NCBI GenBank assembly: GCA_007693595.1
Contig: REDI01000010.1
Location: 62,001 to 126,000 of the forward strand
DNA: 64,000 nucleotides
From: Deltaproteobacteria bacterium
GTDB taxonomy: Bacteria; Myxococcota_A; UBA796; GCA-2862545
Reading direction: 5' to 3'
Positions 16,411 through 25,103 of this stretch are shown here, piece by piece; the stretch's first letter is position 1; each line of letters starts with the position of its first letter. Both the position numbers and the translations under genes were made by a program. The notes below the pieces were generated by a model. It was not told where the DNA came from, ran no database searches, and saw only the letters and a list, made by a program, of their open reading frames with translations.

Positions 16411-17710
16411 GTCCGGGCGGCTGCGGCGCCTGGGCTGGTGGCTCCTGGGGCTGGCGTGGGTGGTGCACCTCTGGGGGATGTGGAGCGTGCTGCCCGCCGC
16501 CCTCGAGTCGAGCCATGGGCGCGATCTGGCGACCTACTACTACGCCGCGCAGGTCTCGCTACAGGGCGACGATCCCTACCTCCGCGCCACCCTCGACGCC
16601 GCCGCCCAGGCCGAGGGCGCCCGAACCAGGGTCTATCCGCTGCTCTATCCGCCGATCTTCCTGCTCTTCACCGTCTGGATGCCCGCCCTCGACCTCTTCG
16701 GGGCCTACCTCATGGGGCTGGTCCTGAACGAGCTGGCGCTGATCGCGGTGATGCTGGCGCTCTGGTGGGGCTGGCCTCGGCGGCCCTCGGTGGTGGTGAT
16801 CGCGGCCTGCGTGGCCTCTGTGGCGTCTTTTGTGCCGAACAACGCCCTGATGGGACAGGTGAACCTGCTGGTGCTGGCGCTCACCCTTTGGGGGGTGGCG
16901 CTGACGGTGAGAGGGCGCGCGAGCTGGGGCGGGGCGCTGCTGGGCTTGGCGGTGGGGGTCAAGCTCGTCCCGTTGTTGATCGTGGGCTGGTGGCTGGCTC
17001 GAGGCCGCTGGAGGGAGGCCCGCGCGGCGGGGCTGAGCCTGCTGGGGCTGGGGATCGGCTCGGTCCTTGCCTTCGGGGTCCAACCCTGGCGGTCCTTCTT
17101 GGGGGCGACCCTGCCTTCGCTGCGGTCGGGTGCCTACGGGGGCCTCGGGCTGCCGGTACACCTCCTGGGGAACCACAGCCTGGCGGATTGGTGGCACCGA
17201 CTGCTCCCGTCGGGGGGGGCGCTGCTCTCACCGGGGGCGCAGCTCCTGACCCACGGTGGGGGCGTCTTGCTGTTGGCGGTTCTGGCCCTCGCTTGGAGGC
17301 GCGCCCGGCCCTCGGGGTGGGTCGATCTCGTGCACGCCTCGGGGTGGCTCACCGCGGCCCTGCTGCTGCCAGTCTTCACCTACGAGCACCATCTGGTGTG
17401 GGCCCTCCCCGCGATGGCCGTCACCGGGGCCCTCGGCTGGGGCCAACGCGGCCTGGGGCGCGTCGTCTGGCTCGGGATCTGGGGGCTGTGTGTCTTTGGG
17501 ATCACCCTGGACCTCGGCCTCATCCGGGAGTCGCCTGACGTGCTGGGCCCGTGGGCTGCGGCGGGGCTGCGAGAGGGGAAGACGGTGGGGTTGCTGGGGT
17601 TGCTGGTGCTGTGTGGTATCGGTGGTGCGGCCGCGGGCGTCAGCGATCCCGCCGCCGGATCCGCTCGTGGCGAAGGCGGTGGTCCCCATCGAAGAGCGCG
17701 CGCAGGCTGA
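16403..17710 (+). CDS. GT87-family polyprenyl-phosphate-mannose-type mannosyltransferase
   Basis: 435-residue integral membrane GT-C glycosyltransferase with about ten membrane segments. The N-terminal region carries GRDLATYYYAAQVSLQGDDPYL, where the Asp residues and the Tyr run match the catalytic first loop of GT87 (DUF2029) enzymes. FVPNNALMGQVNLLVLAL also fits the family. Substrate and acceptor cannot be read from sequence; relatives add mannose to lipid-linked glycans. GTG at 16403 overlaps the CBS fusion gene. The Gly/Arg-rich C-terminus overlaps the convergent fetB by 71 bases and may be dispensable. Confidence 0.75.
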   Translation: MAESGRLRRLGWWLLGLAWVVHLWGMWSVLPAALESSHGRDLATYYYAAQVSLQGDDPYLRATLDAAAQAEGARTRVYPLLYPPIFLLFTVWMPALDLFGAYLMGLVLNELALIAVMLALWWGWPRRPSVVVIAACVASVASFVPNNALMGQVNLLVLALTLWGVALTVRGRASWGGALLGLAVGVKLVPLLIVGWWLARGRWREARAAGLSLLGLGIGSVLAFGVQPWRSFLGATLPSLRSGAYGGLGLPVHLLGNHSLADWWHRLLPSGGALLSPGAQLLTHGGGVLLLAVLALAWRRARPSGWVDLVHASGWLTAALLLPVFTYEHHLVWALPAMAVTGALGWGQRGLGRVVWLGIWGLCVFGITLDLGLIRESPDVLGPWAAAGLREGKTVGLLGLLVLCGIGGAAAGVSDPAAGSARGEGGGPHRRARAG

Positions 17711-18440
17711 TCAGAACCGCCAGGACCGATCCGAGCGCGACGGCTGCGGCGATCATGAACATGATCACGATCTGGTAGCGGGCCGCCTGATCGGGGGGCG
17801 TGCCGCCGAGGAGCTGGCCGGTCATCATGCCGGGGATCGTCACCAGGCCCACGGCGCTCATGGCGTTGAGGATCGGTATCATCGCCATGCGAACCGATTC
17901 GGCAGCGACCGGGCGAGCCGCCTCCCACCAGGTCGCCCCCATCGACAGCAGGGCCTCGACGCGGGGGCGCTGCTCGTCGAGGACCGAGAGGCAGCGGTCG
18001 ATCCCGAGTGAGAGTCCGGTGAGGGCGTTGCCGAGCACCATGCCGAGCAGCGGGATCAGGTAGCGGGGATCCCACCAGGGATCGACGCCGACGATCACCG
18101 CGCTCCCAAGCAGGGCCGAGCCACCACAGCCGATGAGCAGGGCGAGAAAGGCCGCGCCGTGGATCCCACGGTACGTCCGTGCGCTCCGGCGCACCGCCTC
18201 GCGGGCCGCCAAGGCGATCATCAGGGTGCCGATCCCCATCACCATCCAGGGCTGCTCGAAGGTAAAGATCGGGACCAGGATCCAGCCGAGCAGGAGGAGT
18301 TGGACCACCGTGCGTGCCGAGGCGATGAGCACCTTGCGGGTCAGCCCGAGGCGCAGCCAGAGCGACAAGGCCCCGTTGAGGAGGATCAGGCTGGTGGCCA
18401 GGGCGAGCTGCCACGGGCCGATCTCGGCGAGCTCGGTCAT
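17640..18440 (-). CDS. fetB: FetB-like (UPF0014) metal-export ABC permease
   Basis: 266-residue permease with about seven membrane segments of the FetB/YbbM family, associated with iron export and peroxide resistance in E. coli. Signature stretches include ARTVVQLLLLGWIL, PLLGMVLGNALTGLSLG, EALLSMGATWWEA and VGLVTIPGMMTGQLLGG. ATG at 18440 overlaps the stop of the ATPase gene (ATGA). The C-terminus ends in a basic HRLRHERIRRRDR tail overlapping the GT87 gene. Together with the ATPase it forms a complete two-subunit transporter. Confidence 0.88.
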   Translation of the reverse strand: MTELAEIGPWQLALATSLILLNGALSLWLRLGLTRKVLIASARTVVQLLLLGWILVPIFTFEQPWMVMGIGTLMIALAAREAVRRSARTYRGIHGAAFLALLIGCGGSALLGSAVIVGVDPWWDPRYLIPLLGMVLGNALTGLSLGIDRCLSVLDEQRPRVEALLSMGATWWEAARPVAAESVRMAMIPILNAMSAVGLVTIPGMMTGQLLGGTPPDQAARYQIVIMFMIAAAVALGSVLAVLISLRALFDGDHRLRHERIRRRDR

Positions 18441-19057
18441 GGATGGAGCTCCACGAAGCGGTCTGCCACCCGGGCGGCCTGGGTGGGGTCGTGGGTCACC
18501 CACAGGATCGTCTGATCGCGCAAGCTCCGCTCCACGGCGGCGGTGGCCTCGGGATCGAGGGCGCTGGTCGGCTCGTCGAGGAGCAGCACCGCAGGACGAC
18601 GCGAGAGGGCGAGGGCCAGGGCGATCCGCTGTCGCTCCCCCCCCGAGAGCGCGCTCCAAGGGCGGTCCCAGGCGCGGGGGTCGAGGCCCCAGGCTTCCGC
18701 GAGGGCGAGGGGATCCTTGGCCGCTCGACCCCTCTGGTGTCGCAGCCCCGCGACTAGGGCCATCAGATCCCGCGGCGTTCCGGGGTGTGCTGGCACATCC
18801 TGGGCCACCAGGCAGACCCGGCTCCGCCAGACCGGGGCCCCGAGCTCGGCGGCGGGGAGGCCATCCAAGAAGAGCTCGGCGTCGGCGAGCGGATCGAGCC
18901 AGGCGATCAAGCGCAGCAGGAGGGTCTTGCCCGTGCCCGAGGGGCCGCGAAGCGCGACGGTCTCGCCTGGATCGATCTGGAGCTCGATCCCATGGAAGAG
19001 ACGTCGTTCCTGGACGGATCGCGAGAGCTTGGCGGCGCGCAGGCGGGGAGGGGGCAT
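18437..19057 (-). CDS. fetA: FetA-like ABC transporter ATPase
   Basis: 206-residue ATPase that energises the FetB permease. Walker A GPSGTGKT is at 38-45, the Q-loop is in LVAQDVPA, the signature LSGGERQR starts near 137, Walker B is VLLLDEPTSALD (157-168), and the switch His is in WVTHDP. It is shorter than import-type ATPases, as expected for FetA. ATG at 19057 is divergent from the queuosine-precursor transporter with only 38 bases between the starts, so their promoters must overlap. Metal specificity is inferred from the family. Confidence 0.87.
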   Translation of the reverse strand: MPPPRLRAAKLSRSVQERRLFHGIELQIDPGETVALRGPSGTGKTLLLRLIAWLDPLADAELFLDGLPAAELGAPVWRSRVCLVAQDVPAHPGTPRDLMALVAGLRHQRGRAAKDPLALAEAWGLDPRAWDRPWSALSGGERQRIALALALSRRPAVLLLDEPTSALDPEATAAVERSLRDQTILWVTHDPTQAARVADRFVELHP

Positions 19058-19095
19058 GAGGGTAGATCCGGAGTGAGGCCGAAGGGGACGAGGTC

Positions 19096-19983
19096 ATGAA
19101 GCTCCGTACCTTTACACCCCTCGCGCCGCCTCGCCCGCCACCAGCGCGTTATCGCCCGCCCATGCCCGGTCCCGAGCCCCGCCCTAGCCCCTTCTCGGCC
19201 GACCTCAGCGTCGACGGTCGGGCCTATCCACGATATGAGCGTGTCTACCTGATCTTGGCCGCGACCTTTGCAGTCCTGCTGGTGCTCACCAACATCATCG
19301 GCATGAAGCTCTTCTATGCGCCGGCCTACTCGATCACCTCCTCGGTCCTCTTCTTCATTCCGCGGGACGCCAACGGCTTCGCGCTCACCACCGGCATCCT
19401 CACTTACCCGCTCACCTTCCTCGTCACCGACATCGTCAGCGAGGTCTACGGCAAGCGTCGTGCGGACTTCATGGTGCTGCTGGGCTTCTTGATGAGCTTG
19501 CTCATGCTCGGGGTCACCCAGCTCGCCTTGTGGGTCCCGGCCCATCCTTACTGGGTTCCGAGCGAGGGCGGCTTCTATCCCACCATCGAGGGCTACCAGC
19601 ACGCTTATGCCAGCGTGTTCAGCTTGAACGGCGTGCTGCTCTTCGGCTCGATGCTCGCGTATGCGGGGGCCCAGCTCACCGACAACTGGCTCTACCACTT
19701 CTACAAGCGGCTCACGAAGGGTCGGCACTTATGGCTGCGAAACAACGGCAGCACCATGGTCAGCCAGGCGGTCGACACGGCCATCGTCAACTCGATGCTG
19801 TTCTACGTCGGCTTCGGGTGGGGCTTTTGGCAGGGTGTTCAGGTGATGCTCACGATCTACTTCTACAAGCTGATGATCGCAGCCCTCGACACGCCCCTGA
19901 TCTACCTCGGGGTCTACCTGGTGCGCAGGGTGCTTGGCCAAGGAGAAGCCGGATCGTCGAGCCCCGGCGCGGGAGAGATGTAG
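19096..19983 (+). CDS. yhhQ: Queuosine precursor transporter (YhhQ/VUT family)
   Basis: 295-residue membrane protein with about six helices that should import a queuosine precursor (preQ0, preQ1 or queuine). Diagnostic segments are TYPLTFLVTDIVSEVYGKRRA, GAQLTDNWLYHFYKRLTKG and NNGSTMVSQAVDTAIVNSMLFY. Residues 1-48 are a Pro/Arg-rich extension not usual in the family, so a start at the internal ATG near 19162 is possible; the ATG at 19096 has ACGAGG upstream. No queuosine biosynthesis genes lie nearby. It is divergent from fetA. Confidence 0.88.
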   Translation: MKLRTFTPLAPPRPPPARYRPPMPGPEPRPSPFSADLSVDGRAYPRYERVYLILAATFAVLLVLTNIIGMKLFYAPAYSITSSVLFFIPRDANGFALTTGILTYPLTFLVTDIVSEVYGKRRADFMVLLGFLMSLLMLGVTQLALWVPAHPYWVPSEGGFYPTIEGYQHAYASVFSLNGVLLFGSMLAYAGAQLTDNWLYHFYKRLTKGRHLWLRNNGSTMVSQAVDTAIVNSMLFYVGFGWGFWQGVQVMLTIYFYKLMIAALDTPLIYLGVYLVRRVLGQGEAGSSSPGAGEM

Positions 19984-20012
19984 GTGGGTCTACCGTTCGC
20001 GGCCGGCCCACC

Positions 20013-20031
20013 CTCCGTGGACACCACGGGG
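20013..20031. terminator. Short GC hairpin between convergent genes
   Basis: CCGTGG at 20015-20020 and CCACGG at 20024-20029 form a 6-bp stem around ACA, extended by a T-G wobble and a C-G pair. It lies between the 3' ends of the queuosine-precursor transporter and a minus-strand lipoprotein gene. There is no U-tract, so it is a candidate terminator only. Confidence 0.35.
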
Positions 20032-20045
20032 CACCCCCCCGAGCC

Positions 20046-21227
20046 TCAGTCGGTCCCTCCTTCGACCTCGGTCTCCGCGGTCTCCTCGGTCTCCTCGGTC
20101 TCCTCGGTCTCCTCGGTCTCCTCGGTCTCCTCCTCTTCTTCTTTAATGAGGAAGTCCCCCGAGAGCTGGACGGTCGTGATCCGCTGTCGATCGAGCTCGA
20201 CGTGTTCGAGCTCGCTGCCCTCCGGGGTGTCGACGGTGATGCGGTAGGCTGCTTGTTCGACCGGATCGGAGGTCTCGAGGTTCTGGCACGCGGTCGTCCC
20301 CTGGACCTTGATCAGGTAGCTCCCCGCGTCGAGGGTTGAGGGGCCGACCATGGGGCAGAGCCGCTCGTCGGAGCCCTCGGGGCAGTCGATGTTGCGAGAC
20401 CCGAAGGCGACGGTGCACCCTTCGTCGTTGTCTTGATTGATCGAGATCCGGGGTTGGAACCAGCGGGTAGGGTCGTGGGCATCGACCTGCACGAAGATCG
20501 TGGCTTCGGTCGGTAGCGTCAGCCGCAGGACATCGGTGAAGCCCTCGACACAGTCGACGTCGCGGTCCAGGAAGAGGTCCGTCGTGATCGGCTCGCGAGG
20601 ATCCCCGTCGTAGTCATCGTCCAAGACGTCGTCGCAGGAGGTGATGAGCGGAGGCGGCGGCCCCCGGATCTCGAAGTGTTGGTCGACGACGATCCCGTCT
20701 CCGTCCAGGCTGAAGCCGCCCGCGCTCACCCATCCCACCGCGACCTCGCCGCCCTCGTGTTCCCAGTCGGTCAGGGCCACGAGCTCATTGAAGACCTCGG
20801 ACGCGAACTCGTAGCCCAACCCCGTGATGCCTACGCGGTCTCCGCCGTAGAGGCTCCAGATCTGGTCGTTCTGCGTCCAAGGGCAGGTGGGCACATGGTC
20901 GTCCACGATCTGGACCTCGGTGTCGAAGCGCCACTCCAGCGAGGCGGCGGAGTGGGCCGTGCCGGCGCGGTAGTAGACCTCGGTCTCGGGGTTGGCGAAG
21001 CCACGAAGGCGCAGGTCCAGATCGCAGACGGGCTCCTCGTTGACGGTGCGGGTGTAGCGAAAGGTGCCCGCGATCTCCGCATCGCCGAACCAAGTGGCGT
21101 CTGACTCGAAGTGGGTGTCGGAGTCGGAGTCGGTGTCGGTGTCGGCGATCGATTGAGTGTCCGAGTCGTCCTCGCCAGCGCAAGCGAAGAGGGCGAGCAA
21201 GACAAGATAGATGGGCCTGGGCTTCAT
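20046..21227 (-). CDS. Lipoprotein with Asp/Ser/Thr tether and Glu-Thr repeat tail
   Basis: 393-residue predicted lipoprotein, function not recognised. The signal ends LLALFACAG with the lipid Cys at about residue 16, followed by the low-complexity tether DDSDTQSIADTDTDSDSDTHFESD. The body (residues 45-360) has paired Cys residues and resembles secreted pre-peptidase-like beta-sandwich domains near its end (GSYLIKVQGTTAC). The C-terminus is a repetitive acidic EET array encoded by 9-base repeats. It lies 61 bases downstream of pfkA on the same strand. A surface location is likely; no enzyme motif is seen. Confidence 0.75.
   Translation of the reverse strand: MKPRPIYLVLLALFACAGEDDSDTQSIADTDTDSDSDTHFESDATWFGDAEIAGTFRYTRTVNEEPVCDLDLRLRGFANPETEVYYRAGTAHSAASLEWRFDTEVQIVDDHVPTCPWTQNDQIWSLYGGDRVGITGLGYEFASEVFNELVALTDWEHEGGEVAVGWVSAGGFSLDGDGIVVDQHFEIRGPPPPLITSCDDVLDDDYDGDPREPITTDLFLDRDVDCVEGFTDVLRLTLPTEATIFVQVDAHDPTRWFQPRISINQDNDEGCTVAFGSRNIDCPEGSDERLCPMVGPSTLDAGSYLIKVQGTTACQNLETSDPVEQAAYRITVDTPEGSELEHVELDRQRITTVQLSGDFLIKEEEEETEETEETEETEETEETAETEVEGGTD
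20070..20132 (-). repeat. Seven 9-bp tandem repeats coding Glu-Glu-Thr
   Basis: Seven consecutive units of GGTCTCCTC on the plus strand (the first with GC in place of TC) encode (EET)n near the C-terminus of the minus-strand lipoprotein. Copy-number change would keep the reading frame. Confidence 0.85.
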
Positions 21228-21288
21228 GCGGCGACTCCTTTCTATTTCCTTGGGGAAACACGTTGAAAAAGCAAGAATGGGGGGTTCG

Positions 21289-22341
21289 TTACAGCGCGAT
21301 CACGCCTTCATAGGTCTCCATCATACGCACCCGTCGGCGGGTGACCGGGCTGGTGCCATCGAGCAGCGCCTCGGTCTCGCGCAGGACGTGCTCCAGCTCG
21401 AAGAGAACGACGGAGGGATCGGAGGTTGGGACGCCGCCTTCGGACCAGGGCTGCCAGGCGACCATCCGGTCGGTGCTGCCTTGAAGGAGCGCCTCGACCG
21501 CGCCGATGGCGAGCCGGCCGGCGATCATGCGATCCTGGTAGGAGGGGGCGCCGCCGCGGACGACGTGACCGAGGACTGTCGCGCGCACATCGACACCGCC
21601 GAGCTGGGCGTCGGTGTAGGCCTGGAGCTCCGAGACGAGCCGCTCGGTGGGGAGCTGGACCCCTTCGGCTTTGATGATTAGTACCTTTCGCTTCGGGCTA
21701 TCGCCGGTGAGGCTCACGTGGAGCAGCGCCTTGAGGTCGTTGAGGATCTTCTGCTCGGCCTTGCCTTGTTCGCGGATCAGGCAGGCCTCGGCGCCCGCCG
21801 CGACCGCGCTGGCCATGGCGAGGTAGCCGCAGTGCCGCCCCATGACCTCGATGACGAAGACGCGACGGTGGGCGCGAGCGGTGTCGGCGACCCGGTCGGT
21901 GGCTTGTACGATGGTGTTGAGGGCGGTGTCGACGCCGATACACAGCCCGGTGCAGCCGATGTCGTTGTCGATGGAGGCCGGCATCCCGACCACTCTCGTG
22001 CCGGTCTGGGTGGCGAGGAGGTGGGCGCCGGTGAGGGAACCGTTCCCTCCGATGACGATCAGGGGCATGTCCTGGAGGTGGCTGGCGGCCAGCGCTCGAC
22101 CCTCCTCGGTCCGAAAGCGACCGCTGCGGGCTGAGCCTAGGATAGTTCCTCCGAAGGCTCCGATCGGGTCGACCTCGCGAGGTTGGAGCGGGGCCATGCG
22201 CCCGTCGATCAGTCCGTCGTAGCCGTTCTCGACCCCGAAGACCTCGAGGCCGTGCCGGGTGGCGGCCTTGACGATCGCCCGGATGGCCGCGTTCATTCCA
22301 GGGGCGTCGCCGCCGGACGTCAGCACTGCGATGCGTCTCAT
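21289..22341 (-). CDS. pfkA: 6-phosphofructokinase
   Basis: 350-residue phosphofructokinase that converts fructose 6-phosphate to fructose 1,6-bisphosphate. Visible motifs are TSGGDAPGMNAAIR (nucleotide loop), GGTILGSARSGRF, the catalytic PASIDNDI (Asp127 of E. coli PfkA conserved) and MGRHCGYLA. GDAPG rather than GDCPG and absence of PKTIDND favour the ATP-dependent type. The Mg-ATP loop reads GGNGSLTGA, with Asn where E. coli PfkA has Asp103. The ATG at 22341 has GGAGG five bases upstream; the open frame upstream to 22512 is Ser/Arg-rich and rejected. Confidence 0.92.
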   Translation of the reverse strand: MRRIAVLTSGGDAPGMNAAIRAIVKAATRHGLEVFGVENGYDGLIDGRMAPLQPREVDPIGAFGGTILGSARSGRFRTEEGRALAASHLQDMPLIVIGGNGSLTGAHLLATQTGTRVVGMPASIDNDIGCTGLCIGVDTALNTIVQATDRVADTARAHRRVFVIEVMGRHCGYLAMASAVAAGAEACLIREQGKAEQKILNDLKALLHVSLTGDSPKRKVLIIKAEGVQLPTERLVSELQAYTDAQLGGVDVRATVLGHVVRGGAPSYQDRMIAGRLAIGAVEALLQGSTDRMVAWQPWSEGGVPTSDPSVVLFELEHVLRETEALLDGTSPVTRRRVRMMETYEGVIAL

Positions 22342-22597
22342 AGGGCCTCCTAGAAGAGATGATGCCACAGCCGGAGGGGTCGAAGGAGGTCGGGCCACGT
22401 TCACGCGGGCCGTCCCCATACTGGGCGTGGCCGAACGATGGCGCAGGAGCGCCTCGGCGAAGGAGCTGCCCCCGTGACCACCCGGTGTGAGGGAGTCCCT
22501 TTCCCCGAGCACTCGCCAACAGGCGATGGCGCTCCGGGGGGCGAGCCGGGCGGCGTCCAGGCGCGAAGGGAAGGAGGAGCCTTCTGGAGCCCCCGAG

Positions 22598-23443
22598 CTA
22601 GGCGGGTAGCCGTCGGAAGTGCATCCCCCAGTCCACCCCGACGGTCTCGCCGTCCTGGAGCGGCTCCCAGACGTTTGGCTCGGGGTCGACGGCCTCGCTC
22701 GTGAGGATCAGGTGGCGCACGATCCCCGAGTCCACCGGAGCTTCGCACATGCGGGGCTTGTACAGCGCACAGGCGCTCCGCTCGGGGCAGCGGGTCTTGT
22801 GGGTGCTGAAGTGCAGCGAGACGCGGGAACAGTGCCCGATCATCACGTTGCCGTTGGTGGCGATGCAGGTGAGCTTGGTCTGTAGGTCGCCGTAGTGGTC
22901 GGTGATGGCCAGGATGTCGCGGGCTGTCGCGCGCAGGGCCTCGGCGCAGGCGTCGAAGGGCAGGCCGGGCAGGTGGATGTCTTCGAAGCGGCGCACGAGC
23001 CGGGTCAGGAAGGCGTAGAAGAAGATCTCGCTATCGGTACTACCTAGGATATTCGGTAAGAAGCGCGGCATGATCAGCGCACGCAGGTCCTCGCGGATCT
23101 GAGGGGACTCGTTGTAACCGGCGATCTGGCCGTTATGAGCAAAGATCCACTTACCGAACTGGAAGGGGTGGCAGTTGAGCAGGTTGACCGGACCGACGTT
23201 GGCTTGTCGAATATGGCCTAGGAAGGTGTTGGTGCTGACGACGCTGCCGAGCTCGCCGAACAACCCATCGGACAGCGCTTGGCGAGTGTTTCGGTAGATG
23301 TGGGGATACTCGTCGACGTAGTAGCCGATACCCCACCCGTCGGGGTGGGCCTCGCTCTGGGTCGCCAGCGCGTTCTCGGCCGCGATGAGCGAGCGGTGAA
23401 CGGCGCTCTTGAGCGAAGTCCGAAAGGCGTAGAGGCGGCACAT
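22598..23443 (-). CDS. Class II (Ntn) glutamine amidotransferase, YafJ/EgtC-like
   Basis: 281-residue Ntn-fold amidohydrolase. The N-terminal Cys2 nucleophile (MCRLYAF) is exposed after Met removal. HPDGWGIGYY, FLGHIRQANVG, WIFAHNGQIAGY and STDSEIFFYAFL are the standard glutamine-binding and oxyanion segments. Relatives include YafJ and EgtC, which remove gamma-glutamyl groups. No other ergothioneine gene is present, so EgtC function is not assigned. It is the last gene of the leftward carotenoid operon, seven bases after the methyltransferase-TPR gene. Confidence 0.82.
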   Translation of the reverse strand: MCRLYAFRTSLKSAVHRSLIAAENALATQSEAHPDGWGIGYYVDEYPHIYRNTRQALSDGLFGELGSVVSTNTFLGHIRQANVGPVNLLNCHPFQFGKWIFAHNGQIAGYNESPQIREDLRALIMPRFLPNILGSTDSEIFFYAFLTRLVRRFEDIHLPGLPFDACAEALRATARDILAITDHYGDLQTKLTCIATNGNVMIGHCSRVSLHFSTHKTRCPERSACALYKPRMCEAPVDSGIVRHLILTSEAVDPEPNVWEPLQDGETVGVDWGMHFRRLPA

Positions 23444-23450
23444 CGGGCGA

Positions 23451-25040
23451 TCAGGCCGGCGAGGGGGCTTCGGCGCTGACCCGCTCGATGCCCTTCTTGG
23501 CTAGCGCATAGTCAGGGTCGATCTCGAGGGCCTTTTCATAGGCGTGCAGGGCCGAGTTTCGATCTCCGTGCATCTCCAGGCAGACCCCGTAGTTGAACCA
23601 GCCGGCGCGACGGTGTGGCTGCTCGCGAGTGACGCGCTCGAAGAGGGCGTTCGCCTCTGCGATTCGGCGCATGCGAAAGAGGAGCCTCGCCGAGAGGAAG
23701 ACGACGTCGTCGGTGGGGCCGATCGGGAAAGAACGCTTGACCACCTCTTCGATACAGTTGACTAGATCTTGCCGCTGGTCCGCCTCGGCCTCTTCGATCT
23801 GCTTGGCGAAGAGCTCGCCGAAGCGCGCGAACAAGACCGGATCGAAGCAGGACAGTCGCATCAGGTTGAGCAACATCGGCAGCTCGGGCTCGATCTTGAG
23901 TGCGCGGAACTGCTGATAGAAGCGATGGTACTCGCAAGGGCCGAAGGTGTCGATGTGGTCGGTGTAGCTCTGCTTCCAGCGGCGCAAGGCCGCCGGCTCC
24001 CCGCCGGTCAGGGCGAAGCTCGCCATGGTGAAGCGGGTATAGGGGGCGCGAGTGGTCAGGAACTCGCCGCCGTGGTTCTCGGCGAGCACGCCGACCGCGT
24101 CCATGTTGGCCATGAAAGAGAAGCTGCCATGCTTGGGCGGTTGTCCGATCCGTCGACGGTCCAGATCGGCCAGGCGCCGGTAGCCCTTGTCGCCGATCAG
24201 GATGCACCCGCGGTGGCCCGAGGTCTCCATGAGCGCGTCGATGGCGCGAAGTCCCCCGACGGGGAGCATGATCTCGGCGGCGCGTAGCCCGCTGAGGTAG
24301 CGGTTGAGGATCCCGTCGAGGAGCGGATCGTTGTAGTGCGGCATGCTCACAGGGTGAGGCATGGACGTCAGCTCGACGTGGGCCGAGGCGTCGTTGGCTT
24401 GGGGATCGACCGTCGGTGGGAGCAGGGTGCGGTAGCGCAACTCCTGCAGCCGCCCATCGCGGATGAGGAAGGCGTCTTGGCGCAGGGTGTCGATGACGTA
24501 GTTGATGATGAGCATGAGCGGGTTGGGCTCAGGCTGCTCGCCGAGGACCTCGCCGCTGTGGATCAGCTTGATGGGGCCGGGCTCGTCGGCGTCGAAGAGG
24601 GCGAAGTCGACCCGGCCGCGCGCGACCAGGTCCGTGAACTCGTCGCGCTTCGAGAAGCCGTCGACGTTGGCCTGGTTGAAGTCGGTGAGGACCACGCGGA
24701 AGGTGGGCAGGCCTAGCCGTGCGCTCAGCTCGTCGAGCTCGCGCGCGAGTAAGAAGCCCAAGCGGCCGCCGCCCGATCCGAGCTCGACCACGTTGATCGG
24801 GCGATCGGGATCGATGCGCCCCAGGGGGTGGTCCTGGCCCAGCGCCAGCGCGTCTTCGAGGAAGCCGACGAGCACCCGCGCGTAGCTCGCGGCCACCTTG
24901 GCGTTGCCCGTGACGTAGTGCGGCACCGTGTGGGTGCTCCAGGCCTTCGGGCCGGCGCTGGCGTAGAAACGCTTCTGAATGTCCCATATGACGGACGCAC
25001 TGAGGGGGACGTAGGGTTCGATGGGCTGATGATCCGACAT
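23451..25040 (-). CDS. SAM-dependent methyltransferase fused to C-terminal TPR
   Basis: 529-residue two-part protein. Residues 80-260 form a Rossmann methyltransferase with motif I VVELGSGGGRLGFLLA (85-100) and a later LIINYVIDTLRQDAF block, resembling the MidA/NDUFAF7 (COG1565) group. Residues 440-525 contain tetratricopeptide repeats, the last reading RNSALHAYEKALEIDPDYALAKKGI. The substrate is not apparent; the group includes protein arginine methyltransferases. ATG at 25040 has GGAGG four bases upstream. It lies 63 bases after the CarH-like gene, in the same direction as the carotenoid genes. Confidence 0.75.
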   Translation of the reverse strand: MSDHQPIEPYVPLSASVIWDIQKRFYASAGPKAWSTHTVPHYVTGNAKVAASYARVLVGFLEDALALGQDHPLGRIDPDRPINVVELGSGGGRLGFLLARELDELSARLGLPTFRVVLTDFNQANVDGFSKRDEFTDLVARGRVDFALFDADEPGPIKLIHSGEVLGEQPEPNPLMLIINYVIDTLRQDAFLIRDGRLQELRYRTLLPPTVDPQANDASAHVELTSMPHPVSMPHYNDPLLDGILNRYLSGLRAAEIMLPVGGLRAIDALMETSGHRGCILIGDKGYRRLADLDRRRIGQPPKHGSFSFMANMDAVGVLAENHGGEFLTTRAPYTRFTMASFALTGGEPAALRRWKQSYTDHIDTFGPCEYHRFYQQFRALKIEPELPMLLNLMRLSCFDPVLFARFGELFAKQIEEAEADQRQDLVNCIEEVVKRSFPIGPTDDVVFLSARLLFRMRRIAEANALFERVTREQPHRRAGWFNYGVCLEMHGDRNSALHAYEKALEIDPDYALAKKGIERVSAEAPSPA

Positions 25041-25103
25041 GGCGCCTCCTCTCGAAGACCGCCTTATAGCAGACGCGGAGCGGTTCGCGAGGCGAAGTGG
25101 GGC

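Noticed and set aside
22342-22597. Gene or RNA in the 256-base gap between pfkA and the amidotransferase gene
   Set aside because: Short frames lack ribosome sites, and I found no convincing hairpin or structured RNA.
22598-25040. Ergothioneine pathway (EgtC plus methyltransferase)
   Set aside because: The methyltransferase is MidA-like with TPR rather than EgtD, and no EgtB or EgtE is present.
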